The notes: generated by a model from the letters alone, not told the origin. A stretch of 64,000 nt of DNA from Zoroaster sp. YZ-2022 (GCA_029582265.1 CM055828.1:32547263-32611262), one strand, 5' to 3'; counted from the stretch's first letter, positions 1 through 18,457 are shown. Translations and numbers: made by a program.

Positions 1-646
1 CGAAGCACAAGACAAGTACAAGGCAGAGTTTTCAAGCTGTGGGGTGATTACCAAGCGGGGTCCCTCAAGACTTCCGGGCTGTTGGCAGCCTGCAGTCATC
101 TTCATGGTCCTGCGATGTAGACACCACTGAGTGAGCGACGAAAACAAGAACAAACCGGCCCTTCTCAGGGCCACACATTTCCAAAAGAGATTATTATGTC
201 ACGTCGAACAAAAAAACAATCGGTCCTTATATATTTATTTATATCTAAAAAAAAAAATGTCCTTCGAAACACAACGGTCCTTACGTGAAATAAATAAACA
301 GCCAAACAATTAAATTGATTTTTTTTTAAAACTTTTTTTAATTCACATTGCTTCAAAGCAAAATTATTAATTCAAGCTTTACGGAAACACAACAAAACTT
401 CAATTATTACTTCCAGCTTTTAAACTAGTTACACTTCAATAACACAACGATCCTACTTGGATTAACCTGTCTATACGCCACATAAAGCAAAACTATGTAG
501 GATAATTTCAATAACACAACACATTACTTCGTATCACACTCCCGTTGGTAAATCACGCGTACGAGTTGGTGTGCGTACGAGTTGGTGTGCGTACGAGTTG
601 GTGCGTGTACGAGTTGGTGTGTACGAGTTGGCACGCGTACGAGTTG
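1..646. repeat. Direct repeat copy 1 (left part cut by window edge)
   Basis: This segment recurs almost unchanged at 1092-1755, about 1.09 kb away, with only small indels. It ends in a GTACGAGTTGGTG-type minisatellite in both copies. Near 128-175 it carries a GAAAACAAGAACAAACCGG stretch followed by CTTCTCAGGGCC. That resembles the arms of the fold-back elements at 25 and 47 kb, so it may be a Penelope-like or retrozyme-like tandem repeat. No gene is visible. Confidence 0.75.
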
Positions 647-780
647 ACCTGTTAAAACGAAGCAGGTCAACTCGTACGCACGCCAACTCGTACACGGACC
701 AACTCGTGCGCATATTGGTCAACTCGTACACGCACCAACTCGTACACGCACCAACCCGTACACACACCAACTCGTACGCA
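553..780. repeat. Palindromic minisatellite
   Basis: Units of about 13-18 bp built on GTACGAGTTGGTGYG run forward from 553 to 650. The same unit then runs in reverse complement from 661 to 780, giving a large imperfect hairpin. Short open frames across it are a by-product of the repeat. Confidence 0.8.
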
Positions 781-1091
781 GTAGGATATTTTGATGCGAG
801 TAGGTAGGCCTACGAAGTATTTTTGGGGTAATTCACGGCAGCTTAAGGATACGCAGTAGCATTATGTGGCATGCACCCAAACTGTCAATCATCGTTCAAT
901 TAAATAAAGCTATACAACCCAACAATAGCAATTGCCGCTCGTTAATTGGGTTTAATTGAGTGCATTGATCTTGAGCGGGCATGTTTTTGAAGACGCCGTC
1001 TATCGATAACTAGTCCCTGTACAACGAGGCAAAGCTCATCAACCTGCAGATGACGCTGGTGAAGGAATCGAAAATGTGCAGAAACCAGAGG

Positions 1092-1755
1092 CGAAGCACA
1101 AGACAAGTACAAGGCAGAGTTTTCAAGCTGTGGGGTGATTACCAAGCGGGGTCCCTCAAGACTTCCGGGCTGTTGGCAGCCTGCAGTCATCTTCATGGTC
1201 CTGCGATGTAGACACCACTGAGTGAGCGACGAAAACAAGAACAAACCGGCCCTTCTCAGGGCCACACATTTCCAAAAGAGATTATTATGTCACGTCGAAC
1301 AAAAAAACAATCGGTCCTTATATATTTATTTATATCTATAAAAAAAAATGTCCTTCGAAACACAACGGTCCTTACGTGAAATAAATAAACAGCCAAACAA
1401 TTAAATTGATTTTTTTTAAAACTTTTTTTAATTTCACATTGCTTCAAAGCAAAATTATTAATTCAAGCTTTACGGAAACACAACAAAACTTCAATTATTA
1501 CTTCCAGCTTTTAAACTAGTTACACTTCAATAACACAACGATCCTACTTGGATTAACCTGTCTATACGCCACATAAAGCAAAACTAATGTATGTAGGATA
1601 ATTTCAATAACACAACACATTACTTCGTATCACACTCCCGTTGGTAAATCACGCGTACGAGTTGGTGCGCGTACGAGTTGGTACGAGTTGGTGTGTACAT
1701 GGAGGTATAAAATAGATACCTCCATGGTGTGTACGAGTTGGCACGCGTACGAGTT
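1092..1755. repeat. Direct repeat copy 2
   Basis: Second copy of the 1-646 segment. Its minisatellite part is interrupted at 1698-1725 by a short perfect hairpin with arms CATGGAGGTAT and ATACCTCCATG. Confidence 0.75.
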
Positions 1756-1773
1756 GCAAGTTAACGTTAACTT

Positions 1774-1900
1774 TTAGTCTGAATGATTCTTCCCTTCACA
1801 GTCTCCTATTTTTACTTTTTAGACTAATGACGTAATTGGCGCTGTCATTATTCTAAAAAATAGGAGAGTGTGAAGGATCAGGAAGAGGCATTCGGACTAG
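1774..1900. repeat. Small inverted-repeat element
   Basis: Arms of about 40 bp (TTAGTCTGAATGATTCTTCC and its imperfect complement ending GGACTAG) flank a short spacer. This is consistent with a miniature hairpin element. Confidence 0.6.
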
Positions 1901-2164
1901 TCAATGTCACACCTGTACCTGCACTGTACTGTAACTAACATTAGGGTTTTCAGTTCGTGCGTGCTTGACCGAAGCCCTCCACACGCACAGCGCATCGCCC
2001 GCAACAAAAAACATCAAAATTTTAAATCAAAAAATTCTACTACTTTTACCTGTCGAAATCTTACATGTAATAGCTCATTGGAAAGCTTATAGTCTCAGCT
2101 ATCCAACAATGTACATAAAATAGCAATCGGAAGTACGTGCGAAAGCCTAGGTTTTTATGAATGA
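1901..2164. other. Unassigned intergenic DNA
   Basis: I see no gene or clear repeat here. It is AT-rich sequence lying before the GC-richer block that probably starts JMJD4. Confidence 0.5.
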
Positions 2165-2450
2165 ACCACTCTCGTCCCGCCCAGCCTTTCGCGAAGTGTT
2201 CCGAGATCGGGCGCATTCAGCCCGTAAAATTTGCCGCGCTCTGCTGAGGGCATCCACTTCGGAGCTGTCTCCGTGCCCGAGTACATTGTGATTGACATGA
2301 AAACGGGTTTCCCTATTGAGTCAAAGGGCTCCTTTACATACCCATGCTTGCTCGATCTCCACAGCTATTCCTTCCTCCATGGTACAGCCGAAGTTACGAA
2401 GAGATAAAAAGTAAACACTGATTTTCGAGGTGAAATCTTCAAGTTGAAAG
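2165..2450 (+). promoter_or_regulatory. Probable JMJD4 promoter/5' non-coding exon
   Basis: A locally GC- and CpG-richer block at about 2165-2290 leads to a good splice donor, AAAG|GTAAGA, at 2450/2451. It has no long open frame. The JMJD4 coding exon to the right begins behind a TTTCAG acceptor at 3424, so a non-coding first exon here is the simplest reading. The transcription start cannot be fixed from sequence alone. Confidence 0.4.
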
Positions 2451-3057
2451 GTAAGAGCGGTGTCTGAATGAATGTTACACCTCTTTTCTATCATATGTGA
2501 AAGTTTTGAGCCGTAATTGTGTTTAGTTTTGAGCAGAGAGTGTATTTTTTACACCCTTTCAAAAGCTCTTATGAGGGAAACGAGCACGAACGCTGTGCGT
2601 GTGTATCACGGTGTGTGTAGGCTGATTCAACGGTTTTGTTGCCATTAGGGATGTACACAATGTATGGACAGTCGGGTTTCATCGAATGCTGCAGTATACT
2701 TGATTAAATAAAACAGGATTCCTCAAAAACTACTCGTCCGATTTTCTTGATTTAAAAACCATTGTATTTCTTTCATCAAGACCTTTAATTTGATATAAAT
2801 ATTGAGCATATTGGTTTAGGAATAACTTTTCACCTGAAAACCCTATTAACATTAATTAGACAGTGTAATTTTATTATTTGTGGTATTGATATTGATATTG
2901 GTATTAATATTGTGCACAACTTATCATGATTATTGGACAGTGTTGTTTCGACATTACTGTATGTCACAAATAAATGTTTACAAAAGCTTAAATCGGCTTG
3001 AGTCTTGAATATGTATCTTTAAACTTAATGTCTCTCAATTCCCCGCGCCCTATATTT
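2451..3057. other. Probable first intron, unassigned part
   Basis: AT-rich sequence with a short run of degenerate TATTGATATTGG repeats around 2885-2915. No gene is seen. Confidence 0.4.
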
Positions 3058-3386
3058 GGAGTGCCATGGTCGAGCGGTTTATTAGTGCATCTGATTTGTG
3101 TTCTGATGGCCGAGTCGTCAGAATGTGGGTTCGAATCCCGACTGCGACCGTGGTGCTTGTGTCCTTGAGCAAGACACTTTACCATAATTGCTTCTCTCCA
3201 CCCAGGAGTAAATGGGTTGTTGGTTGTAGTGTTTGATTAGCCAATATGCACCGAAATGGCAGCAATTGAGCTGTATATTCCCCAGGGAGCTGAGATGGTT
3301 TCAGGAATGATTTATGTGCCTGATGAGCAGGGGTAATAATGTACAGCGCTGTGATACCTCGTGTAAGGGTACTTTAAAAATGCCTC

Positions 3387-3420
<34 letters not shown>

Positions 3421-3421
3421 T
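3058..3421 (+). mobile_element. tRNA-derived SINE with (ATT)n tail
   Basis: The head GTGCCATGGTCGAGCGGTTT and the B-box-like GGGTTCGAATCCC at about 3130 mark a tRNA-derived pol III promoter. A conserved body follows (CTTGAGCAAGACACTTTACC, CCAGGGAGCTGAGATGGTTT), then an (ATT)n tail. Other copies lie at 3891-4548, 5279-5635, 8748-9112 and 50370-50729, with fragments elsewhere. The tail runs straight into the splice acceptor of the first JMJD4 coding exon. Confidence 0.85.
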
Positions 3422-3461
3422 CAGAAAGAATATACATTCATAATATTTGATTTTGGTCACC

Positions 3462-10775
<7,314 letters not shown>

Positions 10776-11100
10776 TCATCTAACAATTGTTACCAATATG
10801 ATAGTCATAGTACACATGTAGTTATTTATTATCATGGGGAACCTGATCACTGATAAGTGATTATCACTGTACTTTCTTAGGGTCTAGTTTCAATTGGAAG
10901 AAGACAAGGAAGATGAGTTTTAGAAGTGGGAGGAAAAATTCTCAGATAAATGTTCTTAGGGAAAACCAGCACAATCAAGTAGGAATTGAAAACCTAAGCC
11001 ACAAGTCGGCTCAGAGGTGAAAAGCGAGGAAAGTAACGCTATGCTACCACTAAGATTGCCATGTACACAATCTGTTTTAATTACTCTGTGGAGTGTTCCT
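10776..11100. other. JMJD4 3' untranslated/flanking DNA
   Basis: Follows the JMJD4 stop codon. No canonical AATAAA is seen in the first 300 bases, and no further gene. Confidence 0.4.
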
Positions 11101-11104
11101 GACT

Positions 11105-11250
11105 GAGCATTATAGTGCATCAGACTCAAGTTCTGGTGTAGTCAGAATGTGGGTTCGAATCCCGGTCTGGCTGGTTTCAGCACTTATGTCCTTGAGCAAG
11201 ACACTTAACCATAATTGCTTCATCCTTCAGATGGGATGTTAAGCCATAGG
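11105..11250 (+). mobile_element. Degenerate tRNA-derived SINE fragment
   Basis: B-box GGGTTCGAATCCC at about 11152 and CCTTGAGCAAGACACTTAACC relate it to the 3058 SINE, but the body after about 11220 differs. Either a sister family or an old copy. Confidence 0.6.
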
Positions 11251-11277
11251 TCCCATGTACTAGATAATTAACCCTAA

Positions 11278-11620
11278 CCGCCCCATATCCTACAAAATCC
11301 TCCAAGGGGCACTTTTTTGATAAAACTCAGCACTGTTGGAAACTGGTACTTTCACCTCTTCAAATGAGGCAAAATTACTACCTGGGCAAGAAGTACAGTC
11401 CATAAGTGCTGAATATGAAAGATCAACGAAAATGCACCATGCATTTTGAAGATAAGGACATGTTTCCAGAAGTGCACTGATGGATTTTGGAGGATTCAGG
11501 AAGGTTCCTAGCCAGAATACCTAGGGGGTTAGGGTTCAGGAAGGTTCCTAGCCAGAATACCTATAGGAGGTTAGGATTCAGGAAGGTTCCTAGCCAGAAT
11601 ACCTAGGGGGTTAGGGTTAA
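11278..11620. mobile_element. TTAACCCTAAC-type element with triplicated right end
   Basis: Left end TTAACCCTAACCGCCCC. The right terminus TTCAGGAAGGTTCCTAGCCA ... GGGGGTTAGGG is repeated three times (about 11488-11615) before the final GGGTTAA. Confidence 0.7.
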
Positions 11621-13105
11621 AGTAATGCACATAAAAAAATATCGTGGGTTTACCTTGGTGTTTCTGGTTCTTATATCAAGTGCCCTTGTTTACAGGTTTC
11701 CTCAGGCTTCCGAGCTACAGTGCTTAAGTGTGCTTTTGAGGCATCCTTGGTTTCATTACCAGAAATTTATCATAATAATAATACATGTTTTTTAAAATTA
11801 AATTTATACAGCATTCAACACTTTGTGCATGCGCCAATGACAGGATGGATATATGTGGATACACAAAACAAAATACAATAAATACACTAAAAATTACTTA
11901 AACAACTGGATTACAAATTGATTAAAACAGGTAAGATTTAAAAACATTCCAGTAATGGTCCCCACCATTACTGGCGGATCCAGGAGGGGAGATTTGGGAC
12001 TGATGCTCCCGCCTCCCTGCTTAAGCCACTCCTCCCCACATATGTCTGAAACAAAAATTAGACTTTGATAAATAATAACCTGCAATTTATTATTATTCAT
12101 GGTTTATTAAAAACATTCAATTTGGTTGCCAACGGCAAAATTACATTGAATTTACAAAATTTACAGAGATTAACATAAAAAAATAAACAATCAAGAGTTC
12201 CAAAGAGACATCTTAAAAATGAGTAGTATAATAAAGAATATATAAGATGAAATAAATAAATTAAAACTGATAAGACGAGTAAAATAAAAAGCAATTTACA
12301 AAGAATATATACAAATATATGTATGTATAAAACTTGAAGCTTGAAGCCCCCCCCCCCCAAAAAAAATAAAAATAGAAAAGCTAACAATTAATGGCAGTTT
12401 TCATTTAGTAGTTTGACCATGTAAGGGATTGCACTATTAACATGTCTCTTGGTACGTTGAGCGATTGGGAGAAAAAGGGTGCAAGTGCACATTTTAAAAC
12501 CTAATAGTTACAAACATCAAAAATAGTCGTCATGCTTTCTGGAAATATTGTCAAACACATTGAAACTTATTACTCTTGGCATCTCTGACTCCAACAAGTA
12601 AAAAATTCAGCTCCCCCCCCCCCCATTTCATTTCTGGATCAGCCACTGAAACCCCCCCTCCCATTTTTTTTATATTGTGACGTATTTTCCAGGAGGAAAT
12701 CTTTTGGAATATTTCTATAAAACTTACTAAACTTTTACCTTATTATCAATCGAGCTTTACCTACGGCTACTTGATCTATTTATGAATCTCAATGTTTTAA
12801 CACACTTTTAAATACCAGTATAAATAAACTATGTATATTTATAAAAACAGAAAATTGTTTTATATTGATCTGGTTTGATTTTATTATTGGTAGTATTATA
12901 ACTATAGGCCTACCCCCCCCCCATACACACCCATACACACACACACACACAAACTTACATATGCTGACAAGTGGGGTATTCCTTTGTTCGTTCTATTATC
13001 CCTTTTCTATAGAATTCTCCAGTGGGGTACCAGATTTTCTATAGATTCTTTGTGGGGTACCATTGTTCCATTGTGTTTGGTACCCCACAATGAATGGTGT
13101 GTAAG

Positions 13106-13142
<37 letters not shown>

Positions 13143-13177
13143 TTCATGTCTTTGTTTTGATAGCTAGTGTTAAAGGG
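11621..13177. other. Intergenic DNA without recognised gene
   Basis: AT-rich, with homopolymer tracts (C runs at 12347 and 12610) and (AC)n at about 12930-12955 and 13111-13140. A short inverted pair GTGGGGTACCA / TGGTACCCCAC lies at 13055-13090. No conserved coding frame is seen. Confidence 0.5.
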
Positions 13178-13373
13178 GCAATATGGTCACAATCAACAGG
13201 GCATGGAATCAGAGTGCTAGTTTTAGATTGACTCGGAAAATAATACGTGATAAGGTCATGTTACCGTTGCTGCTGCATAATTTTCAGTCACTGTGTTCAA
13301 TTTAAACTAGGGCACCAATTCCATGCCCTGTTGAAAGTCTGCTCTGATCGTGATGATATTGTCCCTTTAAACT
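13178..13373. mobile_element. Miniature element, copy of 24703-24919
   Basis: AAAGGGGCAATATGGTCACA at the left and ATATTGTCCCTTTAA at the right are inverted. An inner pair CAGGGCATGGAATCAG / CCAATTCCATGCCCTG is also complementary. A second copy sits at 24703-24919. Confidence 0.75.
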
Positions 13374-13619
13374 CTCAATTTTACAGCAGGGTACCACTCC
13401 CCTTAAAAATGAATAACTTCCCCTTCCCCCCCCCAAAAAAGTTTAATTTCAACACCCCCCCCCCACTTCAAAATTGTTTGGTAATAACTTCCCCTTCCTC
13501 CCCCCCCCCCAATTTTTTTTAATTTCAACATATCTTTAATTTCCGCCCTCTGTTGGCTTGTGGAGATATGGAAAATCCCCACCAGACATCTGAGATTTCT
13601 TATAACTAGGCGTGGTCGC
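13374..13619. other. C-rich low-complexity stretch
   Basis: Two similar blocks with long C runs and AACTTCCCCTTCC (13408-13510) form a local direct repeat. No gene is visible. Confidence 0.4.
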
Positions 13620-13925
13620 TTCAGCATCTTTCGAAACCCCGCCCAGGCTAGGCGGCGCCATGACTCGGATTATTACACATATACCAAATTAACCCATGCC
13701 ACGCTGGGTACATGCAAAAAAAACACCAAGGCCAATTTGAGACTTATACCCTGTCGTCAATCACTTAACTATACACTAATATCAGTTTGTCGTTTCGGCT
13801 CCTGACTATATCAACAATATAGCGCGCGCCGCGCCAGAGTTGCTGCATTGTTTTCATGAAAAAACGTTGACACTGTTGGATCGCATTTTACAACATTGGT
13901 GATTTTATGTTTCCACGATCGATTG
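13620..13925 (+). promoter_or_regulatory. Probable promoter/non-coding first exon of the LRR gene
   Basis: CpG-containing block (GCGCGCGCCGCGCC near 13823) followed by a good donor, GATTG|GTAAGA, at 13925/13926. The LRR coding exon at 15.3 kb starts behind an acceptor and has an in-frame stop just after it, so its 5' end must be spliced from upstream. This is the best candidate. Confidence 0.35.
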
Positions 13926-14137
13926 GTAAGATTATCGCTATAAAGCATATCGCCTAGGCAATGGATTACCATACTTCAGTTTTAGTAATGTAAAATAATT
14001 CCTAGTTAATGACTAGGATTTTAATTTTAATATTCACTAACGTTATGTTACTTTGTTAGGATGATCAAATACACGTTTGCATGGATTGTGATGCTGTTGG
14101 CTTCACAAAAAATAGGATGGTCAGGGACAGGGATGAT

Positions 14138-14622
14138 TTTCCTTAGAATTCGAGGGTAGAATGTCGTATCTGGCCGCCACTATTTTTCATTAAATATAAC
14201 CAATAATGTAATCTTACCTACCTGGTAAGGTGGAGAACATATGGATGATGATGGACATATACTTCAAATTATTCCACTTCCAGGATATTTATTTCATGAA
14301 AAATCAGGCATTTTTGGTATACGATGACTTCCTCAGTCATGTCAGTCTGATCTTGTAAACTCCACAATTAGTGACCAACACAGTCATTGTACATGCGTAG
14401 TGGCAACTTAAAATCCTTCTATTTTCTGAAGGGGAGGATTTTTTTAGAAGGGAAATCAAGTCCGAAAACCATCATAAAAGTGGATTTTAAAGATAGTTTT
14501 CGCTTTCTGTACCACCAAAAATCGATAGAATGATTTTTTAACTGGTTAGTGGTTGCAATTTTTTTTTTTAAAAGCCCTTAAAAAGTGGCGGCCGGATACG
14601 ACATTCTTTCCGAATTCTATCT
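14138..14622. mobile_element. Miniature inverted-repeat element
   Basis: GAATTCGAGGGTAGAATGTC GTATCTGGCCGCCACT at the left is complemented by AGTGGCGGCCGGATACGACA at 14585-14610. The interior has no coding frame. Confidence 0.75.
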
Positions 14623-14724
14623 TCACTCGTTTGATCATTGACATGATGATTGAGAAAAACCAATTTCATACAAGAAAAGAAAAATGCAGTAACAAAAATA
14701 ATCTGCTATAAAGTATAAGCCTAT

Positions 14725-14955
14725 AGTATAGGATTCTAGCTGGCCAATCGTCATCGGGTAAGCTCGGTGGTCAAGAGGTTAAGACATCTGCACTAGTAAG
14801 CAGGAGGTCATAGGTTCGAATTCCGCCTGAGTCGCCTGTGAAGTTTTTTTCCACAGACACTCGGAAAGCACCGAGTATACAGTGCTATACACACGTCGGT
14901 GTAGGGCAAAATCAATTGTTTTATCACCCGACGCAAGAATTTCATCAAACTATAA
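14725..14955 (+). mobile_element. Second tRNA-derived SINE family, copy 2
   Basis: TAGGATTCTAGCTGGCCAATC leads into GTAAGCTCGGTGGTCAAGAG and a B box GGTTCGAATTCC. ACAGACACTCGGAAAGCA and TGTAGGGCAAAATCAATTG follow. Partner of 6538-6800. Confidence 0.7.
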
Positions 14956-15318
14956 AAAATAATATTGTGAGTTGACCATTGAAAAAGTGGTAAAAGAAAT
15001 TCTGTATAAAAAACTGCCTTGAAAATGAATGCATTATAATGCAGACGTACTCCTTCAAAGTTTCTCTGAGGATGTACACTACATCATGACCCAGCTAAAG
15101 TATGCATATACACCATGTGCCTATTTTGATTATATATTTTTATCATTCTGGTATAATATTTTACTGCTTTTGGTTTCAAATTTTAATAAAATTTGGAAAG
15201 ATGATGCCTTGATAATTTGATATTTGATACAGCAATTATTATTTATTTTACTTTGATTTATTACATTAGGTGCTCCTGACCATATCCACAGAGGGACTTG
15301 CAAACAATAACTGGAATC

Positions 15319-15963
15319 ATGCATAGAGTAAAACTCAATTATGAACAGCAGCTCAATAAAGATGGTAACCTGGGACCAGCCCTGGTTATGGAAGGTGAAG
15401 ACCTTGACGAAATACCAGCCATCCCGACCAATCAAAGCGGTCGATTAATCGGTATCAACGTTAGCCAGAACAAGATCAGCGAGCTGCCTGCGCAGCTGAA
15501 GAATTTCAAGAAGCTTGAGTTTCTCACCTTGAACAATAATGTATTCACTTCACTGCCACCGTTCATCGGACAGTTATCGAGCCTTCGCATTCTCAACTTG
15601 AGCAACAACCAACTGTCGTCTCTCCCAGATGAGATGGAAGATCTGGACGAACTGCAGGAACTTTTCTTAGATAACAACAATTTCGAGGAGGTTCCGCCGG
15701 TTCTCTTCAAGATGCCACGCCTTAAGGAGTTATATATGCAGCACAACAACCTACAGGCGATCCCACAGGCGATGAGCAAGATGAATGGACTGAAAATCCT
15801 GGTTTTAGATTACAACAAGATCACTGCGGTCCCCTCGGAGATTGCAATGATGGAGCTGGATGAGCTGTACCTACAGCACAACAAAGTGGAGACAGTCCCA
15901 GAAGATTCCAAAATCAAGAAATTTAAACTGCTGGATAATCCAGTAGATCCAATTACGCTGTAA
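15319..15963 (+). CDS. Small leucine-rich-repeat protein (214 aa)
   Basis: Single coding exon. Transcript sequence begins behind an acceptor TTACATTAG at 15269, an in-frame TGA at 15277-15279 follows, and the first ATG after it is at 15319. A short N-terminal segment (MHRVKLNYEQQLNKDGN) precedes about seven LRRs of roughly 23 residues on the LxxLxLxxNxLxxLPxxh pattern, for example LRILNLSNNQLSSLPDEM and LKELYMQHNNLQAIP. The protein ends LLDNPVDPITL. There is no signal peptide, membrane segment or extra domain, so it is probably a cytosolic scaffold of the SHOC2/LRRC type. The repeats are too generic to name an orthologue. Codon use is GC-richer than the flanks, as expected for a real gene. 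Confidence 0.88.
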   Translation: MHRVKLNYEQQLNKDGNLGPALVMEGEDLDEIPAIPTNQSGRLIGINVSQNKISELPAQLKNFKKLEFLTLNNNVFTSLPPFIGQLSSLRILNLSNNQLSSLPDEMEDLDELQELFLDNNNFEEVPPVLFKMPRLKELYMQHNNLQAIPQAMSKMNGLKILVLDYNKITAVPSEIAMMELDELYLQHNKVETVPEDSKIKKFKLLDNPVDPITL

Positions 15964-16058
15964 AAACTAAGGTACTTGTGTGCCTTAAAGGTAATGTACA
16001 ACCTTCATAATTACCAGATAATCAAGCAAAAATAATTATGGAACAACTTTGTGGAAAG

Positions 16059-16153
16059 TTAACCAGTTCGCGTCGGGAATAAAAAAGTTTTTCTAGGCCC
16101 CTGTGGCGGGTTTCTTTTTCCCACACACACGTTAATGGAAGCTTCCACAAATA
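16059..16153. mobile_element. Half copy of the TTAACCAGTTCGCG element
   Basis: Left end only: TTAACCAGTTCGCGTCGGGA, then the GGCGGGTTTCTTTTTCCCAC block. Full copies are at 20251, 20716, 40577 and 46825. Confidence 0.8.
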
Positions 16154-16587
16154 AATGCAAGGACATGTGGCTATGATAGGAGGTCAAACCAAAACCACTC
16201 GACTGTAACTTATGCAGTACATACACAGCTCTGTGTGACTCTGCATATAACTTGTAAGACATACACAAGTGTGTTTGACTTTGCCACTATCTCCAGCACT
16301 CTTATACACATGTGTGAACAATTGGTAATGCAACCAAAACTACTCAAGTGACTGTCTGTGGGTGCGGTGCTTACTGGGCCAAATTTCAGCCTGGGCATAG
16401 GAGGGATATGGTACATTTCACATAAAGTCTTAACCCTAATTCCCTAGGCAGCATTTTTACTAGGAACCATCCCAAATCCTCCAAAATCCATCAACATGCA
16501 GTAAAAAGGCACCCCAATTGTTGGACTTGGATGGAATTGGTACAGTAACAAATGCAAAGCATCCATGGCTTGGCTATATACACAGTC

Positions 16588-17335
16588 CTGAATCCAACAA
16601 AAGCAGCCGGTGGAGTTTGATGGATTTGGTACACATGGCTACATGCTCTATTCACTGGGCTATACTGTGGAGTACTGAATCCATCAAAAGCAGCCGGTGG
16701 AGTTTGATGGATTTGGCACACATGGCTACATGCTCTATTCGCTGGGCTATACTGTGGAGTACTGAATCCAACAAAAGCAGCCGGTGGAATTTGATGGATT
16801 TGGCACACATGGCTACATGCTCTATTCGCTGGGCTATACTGTGGAGTACTGAATCCATCAAAAGCAGCCGGTGGAGTTTGATGGATTTGGCACACATGGC
16901 TACATGCTCTATTCGCTGGTCTATACTGTGGAGTACTGAATCCAACAAAAGCAGCCGGTGGAGTTTGATGGATTTGGCACACATGGCTACATGCTCTATT
17001 CGCTGGTCTATACTGTGGAGTACTGAATCCAACAAAAGCAGCCGGTGGAGTTTGATGGATTTGGCACACATGGCTACATGCTCTATTCACTGGGCTATAC
17101 TGTGGAGTACTGAATCCATCAAAAGCAGCCGGTGGAGTTTGATGGATTTGGCACACATGGCTACATGCTCTATTCGCTGGGCTATACTGTGGAGTACTGA
17201 ATCCAACAAAAGCAGCCGGTGGAGTTTGATGGATTTGGCACACATGGCTACATGCTCTATTCGCTGGGCTATACTGTGGAGTACTGAATCCAACAAAAGC
17301 AGCCGGTGGAGTTTGATGGATTTGGTACACATGAT
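16588..17335. repeat. 87-bp minisatellite, about 8.6 copies
   Basis: The unit runs TGAATCCAACAAAAGCAGCC to ACTGTGGAGTAC. Because 87 is divisible by three, both strands stay open for about 270 codons. The repeated 29-residue pattern is a consequence of that and no gene is claimed. Confidence 0.93.
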
Positions 17336-17997
17336 GTAGGATTTGAGGCTTTGCATGGTGGAGATAGATATAATTGAGTTCGTTCGGGTGACACCATGTA
17401 ATGATCTCTTCTTGGAAGAAGCGACGGATCTGAGAAGAGCTGATTGGTTTGTTCTCAATGTTTCGACTAGTCTGCTGTATGTAACACCCAAGTAGATCCT
17501 TGTCATTTGATTGGAGGATTGTAGGTCATGCGGCATTCATTAATCAAACCATTACATGGCCTACGTCATAAACCGTGCATTTTGGTTCCATTCACCGTGC
17601 ATTTTGGTTCCATTCACCGTGCATTTTTGTTCTATCCCATTTGATCTATTGCACGCTAGACCACATCATGCGTTATACACAGCAGTACAAAACGCCCTCT
17701 TTTGACAAGATACAACCATTCGAGCAAACCGTGCATCATAAGCCGAAAAATAAAGTAGTGGATGCCAGAATACAATCTTGTATATTTTATTTATTCTTAT
17801 AGTTTTATCCTCCAATCAAATTACAAAGATCTACTTGGATGTTATATAAAACAAATAATGAATGTTTTGCATTCATGCAATGGAGAGAATATTTTCATGA
17901 GTGGAAAGATGGAATGTTCCATCTTTCCACTCATGAAAAAATATTCTCACCATTGCACTCATAAACATTCGTTATTTGTAGACTAGCCGTCATCAGG
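17336..17997. mobile_element. Fold-back element with hammerhead-like core, split by further insertions
   Basis: The left arm (GGCTTTGCATGGTGGAGATA ... TTCTCAATGTTTCGACTAGT) matches the element at 47085-47372. The right stub GACTAGCCGTCATCAGGAGA resumes at 17978. Between them sits an element with inverted ends CCAAGTAGATCCTTGTCATT (about 17481-17843). A hairpin with 60-bp arms follows (about 17850-17977). Confidence 0.65.
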
Positions 17998-18179
17998 AGA
18001 CTGTACACATGGCTACATGGTCTATTCGCTGGACTAGACTGTGGAGTAGTGAATCCATCAAAATCGGGCAAAACCAGGAGAAGGATTTTGGAGGATTCGG
18101 GGTAGTTAGGTAGTTAGGGTTAATACGCTTTACATTCTTACCACAGGTTACTGGGCCAACATCATTATTATAATTTTTC

Positions 18180-18440
18180 TTAGTTCTCTGGGCATTATAC
18201 AGCCTATATACAAACTATTTGCCACTACAGGGCTAATCAAACACTATATAACCATCTCTACCATCACAGGTCCCCTCCTGGGTGAAGACAAGCAATTACA
18301 GTCAAGTGTCTTGCTCCAGGACACAAAGCACCACGATGGCAACTAGGATTTAAACCCACATTCTGACATACCCAGCCATCATCAGAACACAAGTCCAATG
18401 CACTAGAACCACTCAGCCATGGAACCCCATACTGTACAAC
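18180..18440 (-). mobile_element. Diverged SINE copy
   Basis: Retains CACTACAGGGCTAATCAAAC, CAAGTGTCTTGCTCCAGGAC and a degenerate reverse tRNA-like head ending CCATGGAACCCC. Confidence 0.65.
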
Positions 18441-18457
18441 GTACATACAGTGTTATA

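Larger units (their letters stand above)
16430..18123. mobile_element. TTAACCCTAA-type element carrying an 87-bp array, interrupted by nested elements
   Basis: Left end TTAACCCTAATTCCCTAGG and right end GTTAGGGTTAA. The internal 87-bp repeats (16588-17335) break off at a fold-back insertion (17336-17997). One more partial unit and the right terminus follow it (17998-18123). A second element of the same build lies at 57229-58129 in opposite orientation. Confidence 0.75.

Noticed and set aside
3060..3150. A genuine tRNA gene with a GGGTTCGAATCCC B box
   Set aside because: The head belongs to a SINE family with at least five copies in the window.
16491..17339. Open frames of about 275 codons with a 29-residue repeat
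   Set aside because: They come from the 87-bp minisatellite inside a TTAA element. The same occurs in the reverse copy at 57.3-58.0 kb.
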